IMG/VR virus record: IMGVR_UViG_3300027836_000030
Span: 1-29,534 of that record
Reading direction: 5' to 3' (one strand)
DNA length: 29,534 bases
DNA from: a virus
The position numbers and the translations under genes are program-made. The notes under the pieces are model-generated. The model was not told the origin of the DNA. It saw only the letters and a program-made list of their open reading frames with translations, and made no database searches. Positions 7,016-13,690 of the stretch are shown here, piece after piece (the first letter of the stretch is position 1; the number at the start of each line of letters is the position of its first letter).

Positions 7016-7444
7016 ATGTCCAAAGTAGCTGTACAAGGAAACGTCAACGGCACCGGCATCCTCACGATCGCCGCGCCTGACACCAACACCGACCGAACTT
7101 TTGCTCTGCCAGACAACAGCGGCACCCTTGGGTTCGCTGGAGTTCCGCGCTCTGGTTTAGCAAAGACCTCTTCGTACACGCTTGCAGTCGGCGACGTTGG
7201 CCAACTCATCGAGGTTGGCACTGGTGGCTCGATCACCATTCCTAACGGCGTGTTTCAGACGGGCGACATTGTCTCCGTGTTCAACAACACGTCGGCCAGT
7301 ATCACGGTCACTTGCTCGATCACCACGGCCTACATCTCAGGCGCTGATTCCGACAAGGCCACGGTATCGCTACTCACTCGTGGCGTGTGCTCTGTGCTGT
7401 TTGTCAGTGGCACCGTTTGCGTGATTACCGGGAGCGTCGCGTGA
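7016..7444 (+). CDS. Tail-fibre module protein with beta-rich C-terminus
   Basis: This 142-residue protein starts with VAVQGNVNGTGILTIAAPDT and NTDRTFALPDNSGTL, a segment widely shared by phage tail fibres. Residues 50-142 form a second beta-rich domain (SYTLAVGDVGQLIEVGTGGS onward) that resembles small trimeric fibre head or spacer domains. There is no catalytic motif. GAGGT sits just upstream, and the same stop-plus-GAGGT junction is seen after the second collar gene. The end overlaps the glycine-rich gene by four bases (GTGA), so the two are likely translated together and may assemble into one fibre. Confidence 0.65.
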   Translation: MSKVAVQGNVNGTGILTIAAPDTNTDRTFALPDNSGTLGFAGVPRSGLAKTSSYTLAVGDVGQLIEVGTGGSITIPNGVFQTGDIVSVFNNTSASITVTCSITTAYISGADSDKATVSLLTRGVCSVLFVSGTVCVITGSVA

Positions 7445-8304
7445 CCGGTATTGTTGCCCTCGCCACTGGCCCAAGGCGTCCTTTCGTGAACGCTTCTGGC
7501 GGCACGGAATCGACCTACTCGGCCGGGGGTGTGACTTACAAGGTTCACACCTTCACCGGCACTGGCACGTTCCAAATCCTCGAGTCCGGCGCTATCAACA
7601 ACAACGTTGAGTATCTCGTTGTGGCGGGTGGTGGCGGCGGTAATGGAAACGCTGGCGGTGGTGGTGGTGCTGGAGGCATGCTGACCGGAGCTGTTTCTCC
7701 GGCACCGGGATCACACTCGATCGTCATCGGTGGCGGTGGAGGTCACGCCGCAAGCGGAGGGAGCTCATCCGCTCTGGGCATTTCTACCGTTGGTGGAGGT
7801 CGCGGCGGCTCAGCAAACGATAACCCCTCTAGCGGCGGCTCTGGCGGTGGCGGTGGCTGGCTGAGCCCTCCCGGATTCATCAACGGCGCTGCTGGCACCA
7901 GCGGCCAGGGCAACAGCGGTGGCCGAGGCATCCACGTATCCGGTTCTTACATCGCAGCGGGCGGCGGCGGCGGTAAAGGTGGGGCTGGAGCACAGTACGT
8001 CGCTGGCACATCTTCCGGCGGCCGTGGTGGCGACGGAGGTGGCGGAGCCAACAATGCGCTGCAAACCGGGTCAAACATTACATACGCTGGCGGTGGTGGT
8101 GGTGGCGGCTCCGTCAACAGGAGTACGCAGGGCGGCTCTGGCGGCTCTGGCGGCGGCGGATTTGGCGCTGGATCGAACCGTGCAAACCCAACTGCTGGCG
8201 CAGCAAACACAGGCGGCGGCGGTGGCGGTGGAACGTACACGCCGTACACCAATGGCGCGTCTGGCGGCTCCGGCATTGTTGTCCTTCGATACAGGATTGC
8301 GTAA
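7441..8304 (+). CDS. Glycine-rich tail fibre or receptor-binding protein
   Basis: This 287-residue protein is chosen from the GTG at 7441, which overlaps the previous stop by four bases and has GGGAG at 7430-7434 six bases upstream. An in-frame start at 7387 would overlap the previous gene by about 58 bases and is rejected. Residues 25-60 form a strand-rich entry (VTYKVHTFTGTGTF, then VEYLVVAGGGGG). Residues 62-270 carry more than ten runs of Gly separated by short variable loops. The end, GGSGIVVLRYRIA, is the usual closing strand of this family. The pattern matches glycine-rich domains that pack as polyglycine-type helices, as in the S16-type adhesin gp38, where the loops bind the receptor. 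A receptor-binding role is therefore likely. Confidence 0.75.
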   Translation: MTGIVALATGPRRPFVNASGGTESTYSAGGVTYKVHTFTGTGTFQILESGAINNNVEYLVVAGGGGGNGNAGGGGGAGGMLTGAVSPAPGSHSIVIGGGGGHAASGGSSSALGISTVGGGRGGSANDNPSSGGSGGGGGWLSPPGFINGAAGTSGQGNSGGRGIHVSGSYIAAGGGGGKGGAGAQYVAGTSSGGRGGDGGGGANNALQTGSNITYAGGGGGGGSVNRSTQGGSGGSGGGGFGAGSNRANPTAGAANTGGGGGGGTYTPYTNGASGGSGIVVLRYRIA

Positions 8305-8675
8305 TGGCCCACTTCGCACAGATCAACGAACAAGGCACGGTGATTCAAGTCATCGTGGTGAACAACAGCGACATCCTGGACGAGAACGGCCAGGAGTCTG
8401 AAGCCATCGGTAAGCAGTTCTGCCAGAGCCTTCTCGGCGGCGAGTGGGTGCAGACCAGCTACAACGGCAACATGCGCAAGCAGTACGCCTGCATCGGCGG
8501 CAGCTATGACGCAGTGAACGATGTGTTCATTTCGCCCAGTCCGTACCCGAGCTGGGTGCTGAACGCCAGCTTCGACTGGCAAGCCCCCGTGCCGTACCCC
8601 GACGATGGCGGCGAGTACTTCTGGGACGAAGAAAACCAAGTATGGGCTGAGATGCCTGTGGAGCCTCAACCATGA
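8304..8675 (+). CDS. Small fibre-locus protein, function unknown
   Basis: This 123-residue protein begins MAHFAQINEQGTVIQVIVVN and contains a Trp/Tyr/Pro-rich middle (SPSPYPSWVLNASFDW) with an acidic end. Proteins with this opening are frequent in the fibre loci of cyanophages and other environmental phages, generally next to structural genes. I do not know the function. A small structural subunit or a fibre-assembly chaperone are both possible. The start overlaps the previous stop by one base (TAATG), and the end overlaps the next gene by four bases (ATGA). It therefore sits in a tightly coupled group with the glycine-rich protein and the jelly-roll-like fibre. Confidence 0.65.
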   Translation: MAHFAQINEQGTVIQVIVVNNSDILDENGQESEAIGKQFCQSLLGGEWVQTSYNGNMRKQYACIGGSYDAVNDVFISPSPYPSWVLNASFDWQAPVPYPDDGGEYFWDEENQVWAEMPVEPQP

Positions 8676-9796
8676 GCGAGCTATTACTCGACAACATCAA
8701 AGACCGCAACGGCGGCAACACCTCGAAGATCAACGGCATGACCCCGACAGCCCAGAGCTTGCAGGGCTTTCGCAACCGCATCATCAACGGTGACATGCGG
8801 ATCGACCAGAGGAACGCTGGGGCGAGTGTGACACCGACTGACGGCGTATATACGCTTGACCGATGGCTTTCTCAAACCAATGTTGGAAATAAATTTTCTG
8901 TTCAGCGAAACGCTGGTGCTGTCACGCCGCCCACCGGATTTACAAACTACTTGGGCGTCACTTCTACTTCTGCGTACACCGTTGGCGCGGCTGAGTTTTC
9001 TACCGTCCAACAAAATATTGAGGGATTCAATGTCGCTGACCTTGGATGGGGGACAGCAAGCGCTCAAGCAGTGACGGTTACTTTTTGGGTTCGCAGTTCC
9101 TTGACGGGAACATTTGGTGGAACTGTTGCCAACTCGGCGCAGAACAGAACCTATCCGTTCACCTATGCAATCAGCTCTGCGAATACTTGGGAGCAAAAGA
9201 CTTTGACGATTCCCGGAGATACCACCGGGACTTGGTTAACCGACAACGGGCTTGGTATTCGGCTTCGGTTTGGCCTTGGTTGTGGAGCGACCAGAAGCGC
9301 CACCGCTGGGGCATGGACAGCAGACTTGGTTTTGTCTGCTACCGGGGCAGTGAGCGTCCTTGCCACAAGCGGAGCCACCTTCTACATCACCGGAGTCCAA
9401 CTCGAAGCTGGCTCAGTCGCCACGCCTTTTGAGCGTCGGCCTTATGGTACTGAGTTGGCGTTGTGTCAGCGGTACTACACGCGCTTGAACACTGGCGGTG
9501 GAATCTACACAGGCTTTGCGTTGGGGTATCAAGTATCAACAACTGGCGCGTATTTCATAATGTCGTTCCCAGTAAGCATGCGGGCGTCACCAACGCTAGC
9601 CCAATCAAATTGCGCTGTAAATGACACCAACACCTTCACAGCCCCTATAACTTCTTTGGATAACTTGTTTGTAGGCCCAAACACCGCACGATTTAGGGCG
9701 GTCTGGTCAACGGGGTACGGAGCAGCGTATCGTCCTGTTGATTTAATTGCAAACGCAAACGCTGCTGCGTATTTTGAACTCACTGCGGAGCTTTGA
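8672..9796 (+). CDS. Tail fibre with predicted carbohydrate-binding jelly-roll domain
   Basis: This 374-residue protein has an N-terminal adaptor segment ([20 protein letters not shown]). It then has the conserved [18 protein letters not shown] and YTLDRW pair that opens a beta-sandwich found in many phage fibres. The following strands ([48 protein letters not shown]) fit a carbohydrate-binding-type jelly roll. The last 110 residues form a separate variable domain. From about 8840 onward the codons are visibly more A/T-rich than in the neighbouring structural genes (for example aaataaattttctg), which suggests a receptor-binding module swapped in recently. It starts with a four-base overlap. 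Confidence 0.75.
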   Translation: MSELLLDNIKDRNGGNTSKINGMTPTAQSLQGFRNRIINGDMRIDQRNAGASVTPTDGVYTLDRWLSQTNVGNKFSVQRNAGAVTPPTGFTNYLGVTSTSAYTVGAAEFSTVQQNIEGFNVADLGWGTASAQAVTVTFWVRSSLTGTFGGTVANSAQNRTYPFTYAISSANTWEQKTLTIPGDTTGTWLTDNGLGIRLRFGLGCGATRSATAGAWTADLVLSATGAVSVLATSGATFYITGVQLEAGSVATPFERRPYGTELALCQRYYTRLNTGGGIYTGFALGYQVSTTGAYFIMSFPVSMRASPTLAQSNCAVNDTNTFTAPITSLDNLFVGPNTARFRAVWSTGYGAAYRPVDLIANANAAAYFELTAEL

Positions 9797-9798
9797 CT

Positions 9799-9975
9799 AT
9801 GTACCAACTACACCCAAGCCACCCAAGATTCGGAGAAGCCCAGAGCGTTTCTAGGCTGTCGGACAATGCCTTCATCCCATTCGACCCCGCCAACACGGAC
9901 TACCAAGCGTACTTGAGCTGGCTGGCCGAGGGTAATGAGCCGCTGCCAGCAGACGATTTGAGTGGCGGCGAATAA
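9799..9975 (+). CDS. Small fibre-locus protein
   Basis: This 58-residue protein contains [20 protein letters not shown] followed by [11 protein letters not shown]. This sequence type is common in short phage proteins and at the end of tail fibre assembly-type proteins. The ATG at 9799 is chosen because GGAG at 9787-9790 lies 8 bases upstream. A TTG at 9793 would have only 2 bases of spacing. It may be a small assembly helper for the upstream fibre. No catalytic motif or membrane segment is visible. Confidence 0.65.
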   Translation: MYQLHPSHPRFGEAQSVSRLSDNAFIPFDPANTDYQAYLSWLAEGNEPLPADDLSGGE

Positions 9976-10016
9976 GCCATCACCAGTCAAAATACCCGGA
10001 ACACGAGGGCCACGTA

Positions 10017-10844
10017 ATGCCACAACTCTTTAACAACAATGCTCGCGCCTTGCTTAGTGCAGCGATCAACGAATCCGCCACCAGCATCACGATCGAGGCG
10101 GTCAAAGCCGACCTGTTTCCAGTGGCCAACGTGGGAGCTGGTGCTCTGCCGTCAGTGAATAGCTGGTTCAAGGCGGTCATCCAGGACTCGCTGGGCAACA
10201 TCGAGATCGTTTACGTGAGGACTCGGACTTCTGGTTCTGGAGTTTTCAGCAACGTGCTCCGCGCTCAAGAGGGCACGACTGCTCGAGCGTTCCTCGCTGG
10301 CGCTGTTGTTGGCCTTCGGTTGACCGCCCTGGACATTGAGCAGTCCATCAACGCCCTGTCAGGCAACAACACCTATTACGGCGACAACACGTTCCTGGGT
10401 CAGAACCGCTTTGAACCCGGCATCCGTGTCGGCCCAGATGACGACGTAGCCTTCTACTACAACGTGGCGCAGCAGGCTGCTTACGTCCAGACGGGCACGA
10501 CTGGCGACTACAAGCAGTTCCGCTTTGGCGACACGGGCGACTTCACTGCCCCAGGCAACGTTTCTGCCTTCTCCGACATCCGCCTCAAGAAGGACCTGCA
10601 TGTCATCGAGCATGCGATGGACAAGGTCAGCCGCCTGACGGGCTACACCTACACCCGCATCGACTCAGGTTCTCGCCAGACGGGCTTGATTGCCCAGGAT
10701 GTCATTCGCGTCATGCCTGAGGCCGTGGTGCCAGGCGATCACCTCTCCGTTGCTTACGGCAACCTGGTCGGCCTCCTGGTCGAGGCGATCAAGGAGCTCG
10801 AGCACCGCATCGACAAATTAGAGAGCGCCGCCTCGGCCAAGTAA
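10017..10844 (+). CDS. Tail fibre with C-terminal self-cleaving S74 chaperone domain
   Basis: This 275-residue protein has an N-terminal beta-rich attachment domain (residues 1-105, with NESATSITIEAVKADLFPV and VYVRTRTSGSG). A short shaft follows (about 115-180), then an intramolecular chaperone of the peptidase S74 type (about 183-270). The motif SDIRLKKDL starts at Ser186, and Lys191 lies five residues later. This matches the Ser-Lys pair and spacing known from endosialidase and related fibres, where the chaperone cuts itself off just before the Ser once the trimer has folded. Downstream, TGLIAQDVIRVMPEAV and the final coiled coil (LLVEAIKELEHRIDKLES) are also typical. Cleavage would leave a mature fibre of about 185 residues. 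Confidence 0.88.
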   Translation: MPQLFNNNARALLSAAINESATSITIEAVKADLFPVANVGAGALPSVNSWFKAVIQDSLGNIEIVYVRTRTSGSGVFSNVLRAQEGTTARAFLAGAVVGLRLTALDIEQSINALSGNNTYYGDNTFLGQNRFEPGIRVGPDDDVAFYYNVAQQAAYVQTGTTGDYKQFRFGDTGDFTAPGNVSAFSDIRLKKDLHVIEHAMDKVSRLTGYTYTRIDSGSRQTGLIAQDVIRVMPEAVVPGDHLSVAYGNLVGLLVEAIKELEHRIDKLESAASAK

Positions 10845-10857
10845 TGGAGAAGAACTG

Positions 10858-11370
10858 ATGCCGCAAACCAGAACCATGATTCAAGTCCAGCCCTCGGGGA
10901 TGGTGGCGCACTTCGCCAACTCAGCCCCTCCAGAAGGCTGGCTCAAGTGCAACGGTGCAGCGATCTCGCGCACTACGTTCTCCGACCTTTTCGAGGCCAT
11001 TGGCACTGCCTACGGGGCTGGCAACGGTTCCACGACCTTCAACGTGCCCGACCTCCGCGGTGAGTTCATCCGCGGTTGGGACGACGGCCGTGGCGCTGAT
11101 CCGAGTCGTGGATTTGGCAATGCTCAGGGCCATGCATTTGGTAGCCACGCCCACTCGGCATCCACGAACACGGTTGGCAACCACGTCCACTCGCAGGTGG
11201 GTGTTAACGAGCTTCAGCAATTTACCCAAGGTGGCGCAGGTTGGGCTTCCGGCGCTACCGCCAACACCGGCGGCGCTGGCTCGCACTCCCACAGCGTTAG
11301 CGTTGACGCTGCTGGCAGCTCCGAGACCCGCCCCCGCAACGTGTCCCTGTTGGCTTGCATTAAGTATTGA
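10858..11370 (+). CDS. Tail collar domain fibre protein, copy 2, with three HxH motifs
   Basis: This 170-residue protein has a collar domain at about residues 14-75 (PEGWLKCNGAAISRTTFSDL, then FNVPDLRGEFIRGW). A Gly/Ser-rich tip contains three HxH pairs (His97/99, His109/111, His143/145). In the T4 long tail fibre tip, repeated HxH motifs from three chains hold a row of iron ions. The same arrangement is inferred here. The last residues (ETRPRNVSLLACIKY) nearly match those of the protein at 6513-7007, so the two are paralogues. GGAGAAG precedes the ATG. It follows the S74 fibre gene and may form the tip of that or another fibre. Confidence 0.82.
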   Translation: MPQTRTMIQVQPSGMVAHFANSAPPEGWLKCNGAAISRTTFSDLFEAIGTAYGAGNGSTTFNVPDLRGEFIRGWDDGRGADPSRGFGNAQGHAFGSHAHSASTNTVGNHVHSQVGVNELQQFTQGGAGWASGATANTGGAGSHSHSVSVDAAGSSETRPRNVSLLACIKY

Positions 11371-11378
11371 GGTAGCAA

Positions 11379-11699
11379 ATGAATCAAAAACAAGTTGTTC
11401 AACTGGATCAAGGTGGTTACTTCGTCGGCGTCACCACTGCCGATGAGTCTCCGCTCGAGCCCGGTGTCTTTCATATGCCTGCCGGGACGATCGAGGCCAC
11501 GCCTCCATTTGTTCCCGCTGGTAAGAGGGTGAAGTGGATTGGTAGCGGCTGGGTGGCCGAAGACATTCCTCGTCCGCCCAAACCCAATCCCGGCCCAGGC
11601 TTCGTTGTCGAGTTCAACGAGGTCACTGGCGAGTGGGATGTCATGCCGGAGCCTGTTCCGGAACCCGAGCCAGCAACCAATGAAGGAGAACTCCAATGA
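11379..11699 (+). CDS. Tail fibre assembly-like protein
   Basis: This 106-residue protein contains a pattern shared with phage fibre assembly and fibre-linked proteins: GGYFVGVTTADESPLEPGVF, then a PPFVPAGKRVKWIGSGWV segment. The C-terminus is Pro/Glu-rich (VPEPEPATNEGELQ) and probably flexible. It directly follows the second collar gene, as fibre assembly genes commonly follow their fibre, so a chaperone or adaptor role for that collar protein is the best guess. The gene end overlaps the downstream lipoprotein gene by four bases (ATGA). No enzyme motif is visible. Confidence 0.65.
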   Translation: MNQKQVVQLDQGGYFVGVTTADESPLEPGVFHMPAGTIEATPPFVPAGKRVKWIGSGWVAEDIPRPPKPNPGPGFVVEFNEVTGEWDVMPEPVPEPEPATNEGELQ

Positions 11700-12157
11700 A
11701 GCTACTTGCAATCGCCGCAGCAGCCTTGACGCTGACGGCCTGTGCCACCAACCAAGATGCCTACTACAACGCCTTGACCGAGCGCGAGAAGCGTTTGGCC
11801 GAGCAGGAACTCCGCGCCGACATGGCTATCACGCAGATGGCCTCTGGCGGTGACGCGCAAGCCAGGGGCATGGCCATCATGTACTTCGCTCAGAAGTCCA
11901 GCGGCTCCAAGTCAAACCAGCAAGCCATCGCCGCACCCAAGTCCACTGCTGAGGCGTTGCTGCCCTGGGCCTCGCTGATCATCCCCAGCATCACCCAGTT
12001 CTATTCGATCACCAAGAACGCCGAGATCGCCCTGAACAGCAGCAACAACGCGCTGGCTGGCAAGAAGGATGACAACGACATGATCGTTGACTTGGTGAAG
12101 GGCCGCATCGACCCAATCGTCGGTGACGCTGATGACGTTCTTCTGTACCCCAACTAA
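11696..12157 (+). CDS. Phage lipoprotein
   Basis: This 153-residue protein has a clear lipoprotein signal: MK at the start, a hydrophobic stretch (LLAIAAAALTLT), and the lipobox LTAC with Cys16 as the lipid site. The mature part begins with a charged helix (NALTEREKRLAEQELRAD). It continues with a hydrophobic section (ALLPWASLIIPSITQFY) that could touch membrane, then a polar end. It would be sorted to the inner or outer membrane. AAGGAGAA precedes the ATG. It is at the head of the lysis cassette. Phage lipoproteins of this kind can block superinfection or serve lysis. It is longer than usual o-spanins and lacks their proline-rich linker, and a separate Rz1 is present, so it is probably not the o-spanin. 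Confidence 0.75.
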   Translation: MKLLAIAAAALTLTACATNQDAYYNALTEREKRLAEQELRADMAITQMASGGDAQARGMAIMYFAQKSSGSKSNQQAIAAPKSTAEALLPWASLIIPSITQFYSITKNAEIALNSSNNALAGKKDDNDMIVDLVKGRIDPIVGDADDVLLYPN

Positions 12158-12181
12158 GGCAATGCCAGAAAGAGCCGTGAT

Positions 12182-12394
12182 GTGGAACCCGGTGAAATTG
12201 ACCCCGTAAAGTATGGCGTGCTGTGGGAGCGCGTCACGCAGATGGACAAGAAGATCGACAAGATGGAAGGTCAGATCGCAGAACTGCTTGAGCTTGCCAA
12301 CAAGGGCAAGGGCGGCTTCTGGATGGGCATGACCATCGCGTCCAGCGTGGGCGCGGCTGTCGCTTGGGTCGCTGGGCATATGAAGGGCAGCTGA
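12182..12394 (+). CDS. XhlA-like holin candidate
   Basis: This 70-residue protein has a charged coiled-coil N-terminal half (WERVTQMDKKIDKMEGQIAE, then LLELANKG) followed by one hydrophobic segment at about residues 46-64 (FWMGMTIASSVGAAVAWVA) and a short basic tail. This layout matches XhlA-type small membrane proteins that act with a holin in phage lysis. The start is GTG at 12182 with a weak SD-like AGAAAGAG at 12167-12174. An ATG at 12180 overlaps it in another frame but leads to an early stop. The gene lies between a lipoprotein and another membrane protein in the lysis cassette. It could be the holin itself or a holin partner. Confidence 0.7.
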   Translation: MEPGEIDPVKYGVLWERVTQMDKKIDKMEGQIAELLELANKGKGGFWMGMTIASSVGAAVAWVAGHMKGS

Positions 12395-12396
12395 CC

Positions 12397-12858
12397 ATGC
12401 TCGCCGAACTCGCCATTGCCAACGCCGCCTTCTCCGTCATCAAGGAGGCGGTGCAGAACAGTGGCGACATCATGGCCGCTGGCGAGTCGCTGTTCAAATA
12501 CTTCGACACCAAGGACGAGATCCAAAAGAAGGCCAAGGCCAGTGGTGGCTCAGATAGGGGCGACCTCGAAGCGTTCATGGCTCTTGAGAAGCTCAAGAAG
12601 CAAGAGGAAGAACTCAAGCTGATGATGATTTACCAAGGCCGTGGTGGCCTGTGGCAAGACTGGCTCAAGTTCCAGTCGGACGCCAAGCGCAAACGCGAAG
12701 AGGCAGAGAAGGAGCGGGCGCGCGCCGAGATCGCCAAGAAGGAGCGGCGCATGTACTACCTCATGAACGCCTTCTGGACTGCTTGCTTGTTTGCCCTGCT
12801 GTACGTCGCTTACTGGCTGGCTGAATTGATTTACACGTTGATGAAGGATCGCAAATGA
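12397..12858 (+). CDS. Coiled-coil membrane protein of the lysis cassette
   Basis: This 153-residue protein opens with LAELAIANAAFSVIKEAVQN, a start also seen in proteins encoded near lysis genes of cyanophages. The middle is a long, highly charged helix (LEKLKKQEEELKL, then residues 94-118 rich in Lys, Arg and Glu). A transmembrane segment lies at about 121-147 (MNAFWTACLFALLYVAYWLA) with a short basic end. The ATG at 12397 is used because the TTG at 12364 would overlap the previous gene and has no SD. It may be a holin partner or a membrane anchor. The function is not established. It overlaps the EF-hand gene by four bases. Confidence 0.65.
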   Translation: MLAELAIANAAFSVIKEAVQNSGDIMAAGESLFKYFDTKDEIQKKAKASGGSDRGDLEAFMALEKLKKQEEELKLMMIYQGRGGLWQDWLKFQSDAKRKREEAEKERARAEIAKKERRMYYLMNAFWTACLFALLYVAYWLAELIYTLMKDRK

Positions 12859-13193
12859 GCGAGCACAAACAACTTGAGAGCGGCTCCAAGTACGGCCAGT
12901 TCGACATGAACAACGACGGCACTGTGACCGATGAAGAACTCAACCGCAGTGAGCGGATGATGCAGATCGAGAACATGGACAAGTTGCAGGACCAGCAACG
13001 AGTCATGGCCTGGGCGGCGCTCTGGCTTCCGTTCTTCTTGATCATGTTCATGGTGATCTACGCCAGCACTGACACGATCAACGCCCTGATGGGCATTGCC
13101 ACCACCTACGTGGGCGCGATGGGCACCATCGTGGTTGCGTTCATGGCTGTGTCTGGCTGGGTTCGTACCAGCATGAACAAGGCAAGTGAATGA
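12855..13193 (+). CDS. EF-hand membrane protein, putative holin-like
   Basis: This 112-residue protein combines one EF-hand loop with two membrane segments. Residues 17-28 read DMNNDGTVTDEE, a full 12-residue calcium loop: Asp1, Asn3, Asp5, Gly6, Val8 and Glu12 are all in the usual places. A polar amphipathic helix follows (to about 50), then TM1 at about 52-69 (AWAALWLPFFLIMFMVIY) and TM2 at about 81-100 (IATTYVGAMGTIVVAFMAVS). The two-TM hairpin and small size fit a holin or antiholin, and it sits directly before the Rz/Rz1 and endolysin genes. Calcium binding has not been shown. Only one EF hand is present, so pairing with a second subunit would be expected. Confidence 0.75.
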   Translation: MSEHKQLESGSKYGQFDMNNDGTVTDEELNRSERMMQIENMDKLQDQQRVMAWAALWLPFFLIMFMVIYASTDTINALMGIATTYVGAMGTIVVAFMAVSGWVRTSMNKASE

Positions 13194-13675
13194 TCAACCC
13201 GTTCAGCGCCTTCAACACCCAGGCGGTCCTAATCGCTGCGGCCGTCTCGCTTGTTGCGGGGCTGGCTGGTGGCTGGGTCGTCAACGGCTGGAGGCTCAAC
13301 TCTAAGATCGAGAGCATGGTCTCCGATCACGCGCTGGCGGTGCAGGCCGCGACTGAAAAGGTGATGGCCGAGAACGCCAGACTTCAAAAGGAGAAAGACG
13401 ATGCACTCGCCAAGGCTCAAGTTCAAATCAAGGCCAATGCTGTGGCTGCTGCTGCCGCTCGTGATGAGCGTGACCGCCTGCGGGACGACCTCGTTGCAAG
13501 TCGTTCAGTCATCCCCGACGCTACCCACGCCTCCCTTTCCAAGTACGCCCAAACCCTCAGTGTCGTATTCGAGCAATGCACAAAAGAATATCTCAGCGTG
13601 GCAGAAAAAGCTGATGGACACGCCGTTGATTCAGAACTCCTCTTCAACGCCTGGACAGCAATGAGCAAGCAATAA
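13190..13675 (+). CDS. Rz: Inner-membrane spanin, Rz-like
   Basis: This 161-residue protein has one N-terminal membrane anchor at about residues 12-31 (AVLIAAAVSLVAGLAGGWVV) with a short cytoplasmic leader. A long periplasmic coiled coil rich in Ala, Lys, Glu and Arg follows (about 36-108). A C-terminal helical part contains one cysteine (VVFEQCTKEYLSVAEKA). This is the i-spanin layout: it spans the periplasm and joins an outer-membrane partner to fuse the two membranes at the end of lysis. The o-spanin gene is nested inside it in the +1 frame, as in phage lambda. The start overlaps the EF-hand gene by four bases, and the endolysin gene follows 15 bases after the stop. Confidence 0.88.
   Translation: MINPFSAFNTQAVLIAAAVSLVAGLAGGWVVNGWRLNSKIESMVSDHALAVQAATEKVMAENARLQKEKDDALAKAQVQIKANAVAAAAARDERDRLRDDLVASRSVIPDATHASLSKYAQTLSVVFEQCTKEYLSVAEKADGHAVDSELLFNAWTAMSKQ
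13388..13393 (+). promoter_or_regulatory. Shine-Dalgarno for the nested Rz1 gene
   Basis: AAGGAG ends 7 bases before the ATG at 13401. It lies inside the Rz coding sequence, where no ribosome site is needed for Rz itself, and so is strong evidence that the nested frame is translated. Confidence 0.8.
13401..13664 (+). CDS. Rz1: Outer-membrane spanin lipoprotein, Rz1-like, nested in Rz
   Basis: This 87-residue protein is read in the +1 frame wholly inside the Rz-like gene. It has a basic leader (MHSPRLKFKSRP), a hydrophobic core (MLWLLLPLVMSV) and a lipobox VTAC with Cys27 as the lipid site. The mature part of 61 residues is rich in Ser, Thr and Pro at first (SSPTLPTPPFPSTPKP), which is the usual proline-rich linker of o-spanins, followed by a short helical C-terminus. 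Lipoprotein signal, proline-rich linker, nested location and strong SD all agree. It would be anchored in the inner leaflet of the outer membrane and bind the Rz-like protein through the C-terminus. It ends 11 bases before the Rz stop. Confidence 0.88.
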   Translation: MHSPRLKFKSRPMLWLLLPLVMSVTACGTTSLQVVQSSPTLPTPPFPSTPKPSVSYSSNAQKNISAWQKKLMDTPLIQNSSSTPGQQ

Positions 13676-13690
13676 CCAGAGAACTTTTCA

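Noticed and set aside
7387-7444. Programmed frameshift joining the 7016 gene to the glycine-rich gene
   Set aside because: No slippery heptamer was noticed in the overlap, and a GTG start with a well-placed GGGAG at 7430-7434 explains the downstream gene.
7947-8669. Proline-rich minus-strand frame opposite the glycine-rich gene
   Set aside because: Pro runs are simply the reverse complement of Gly codons (ggn to ncc).
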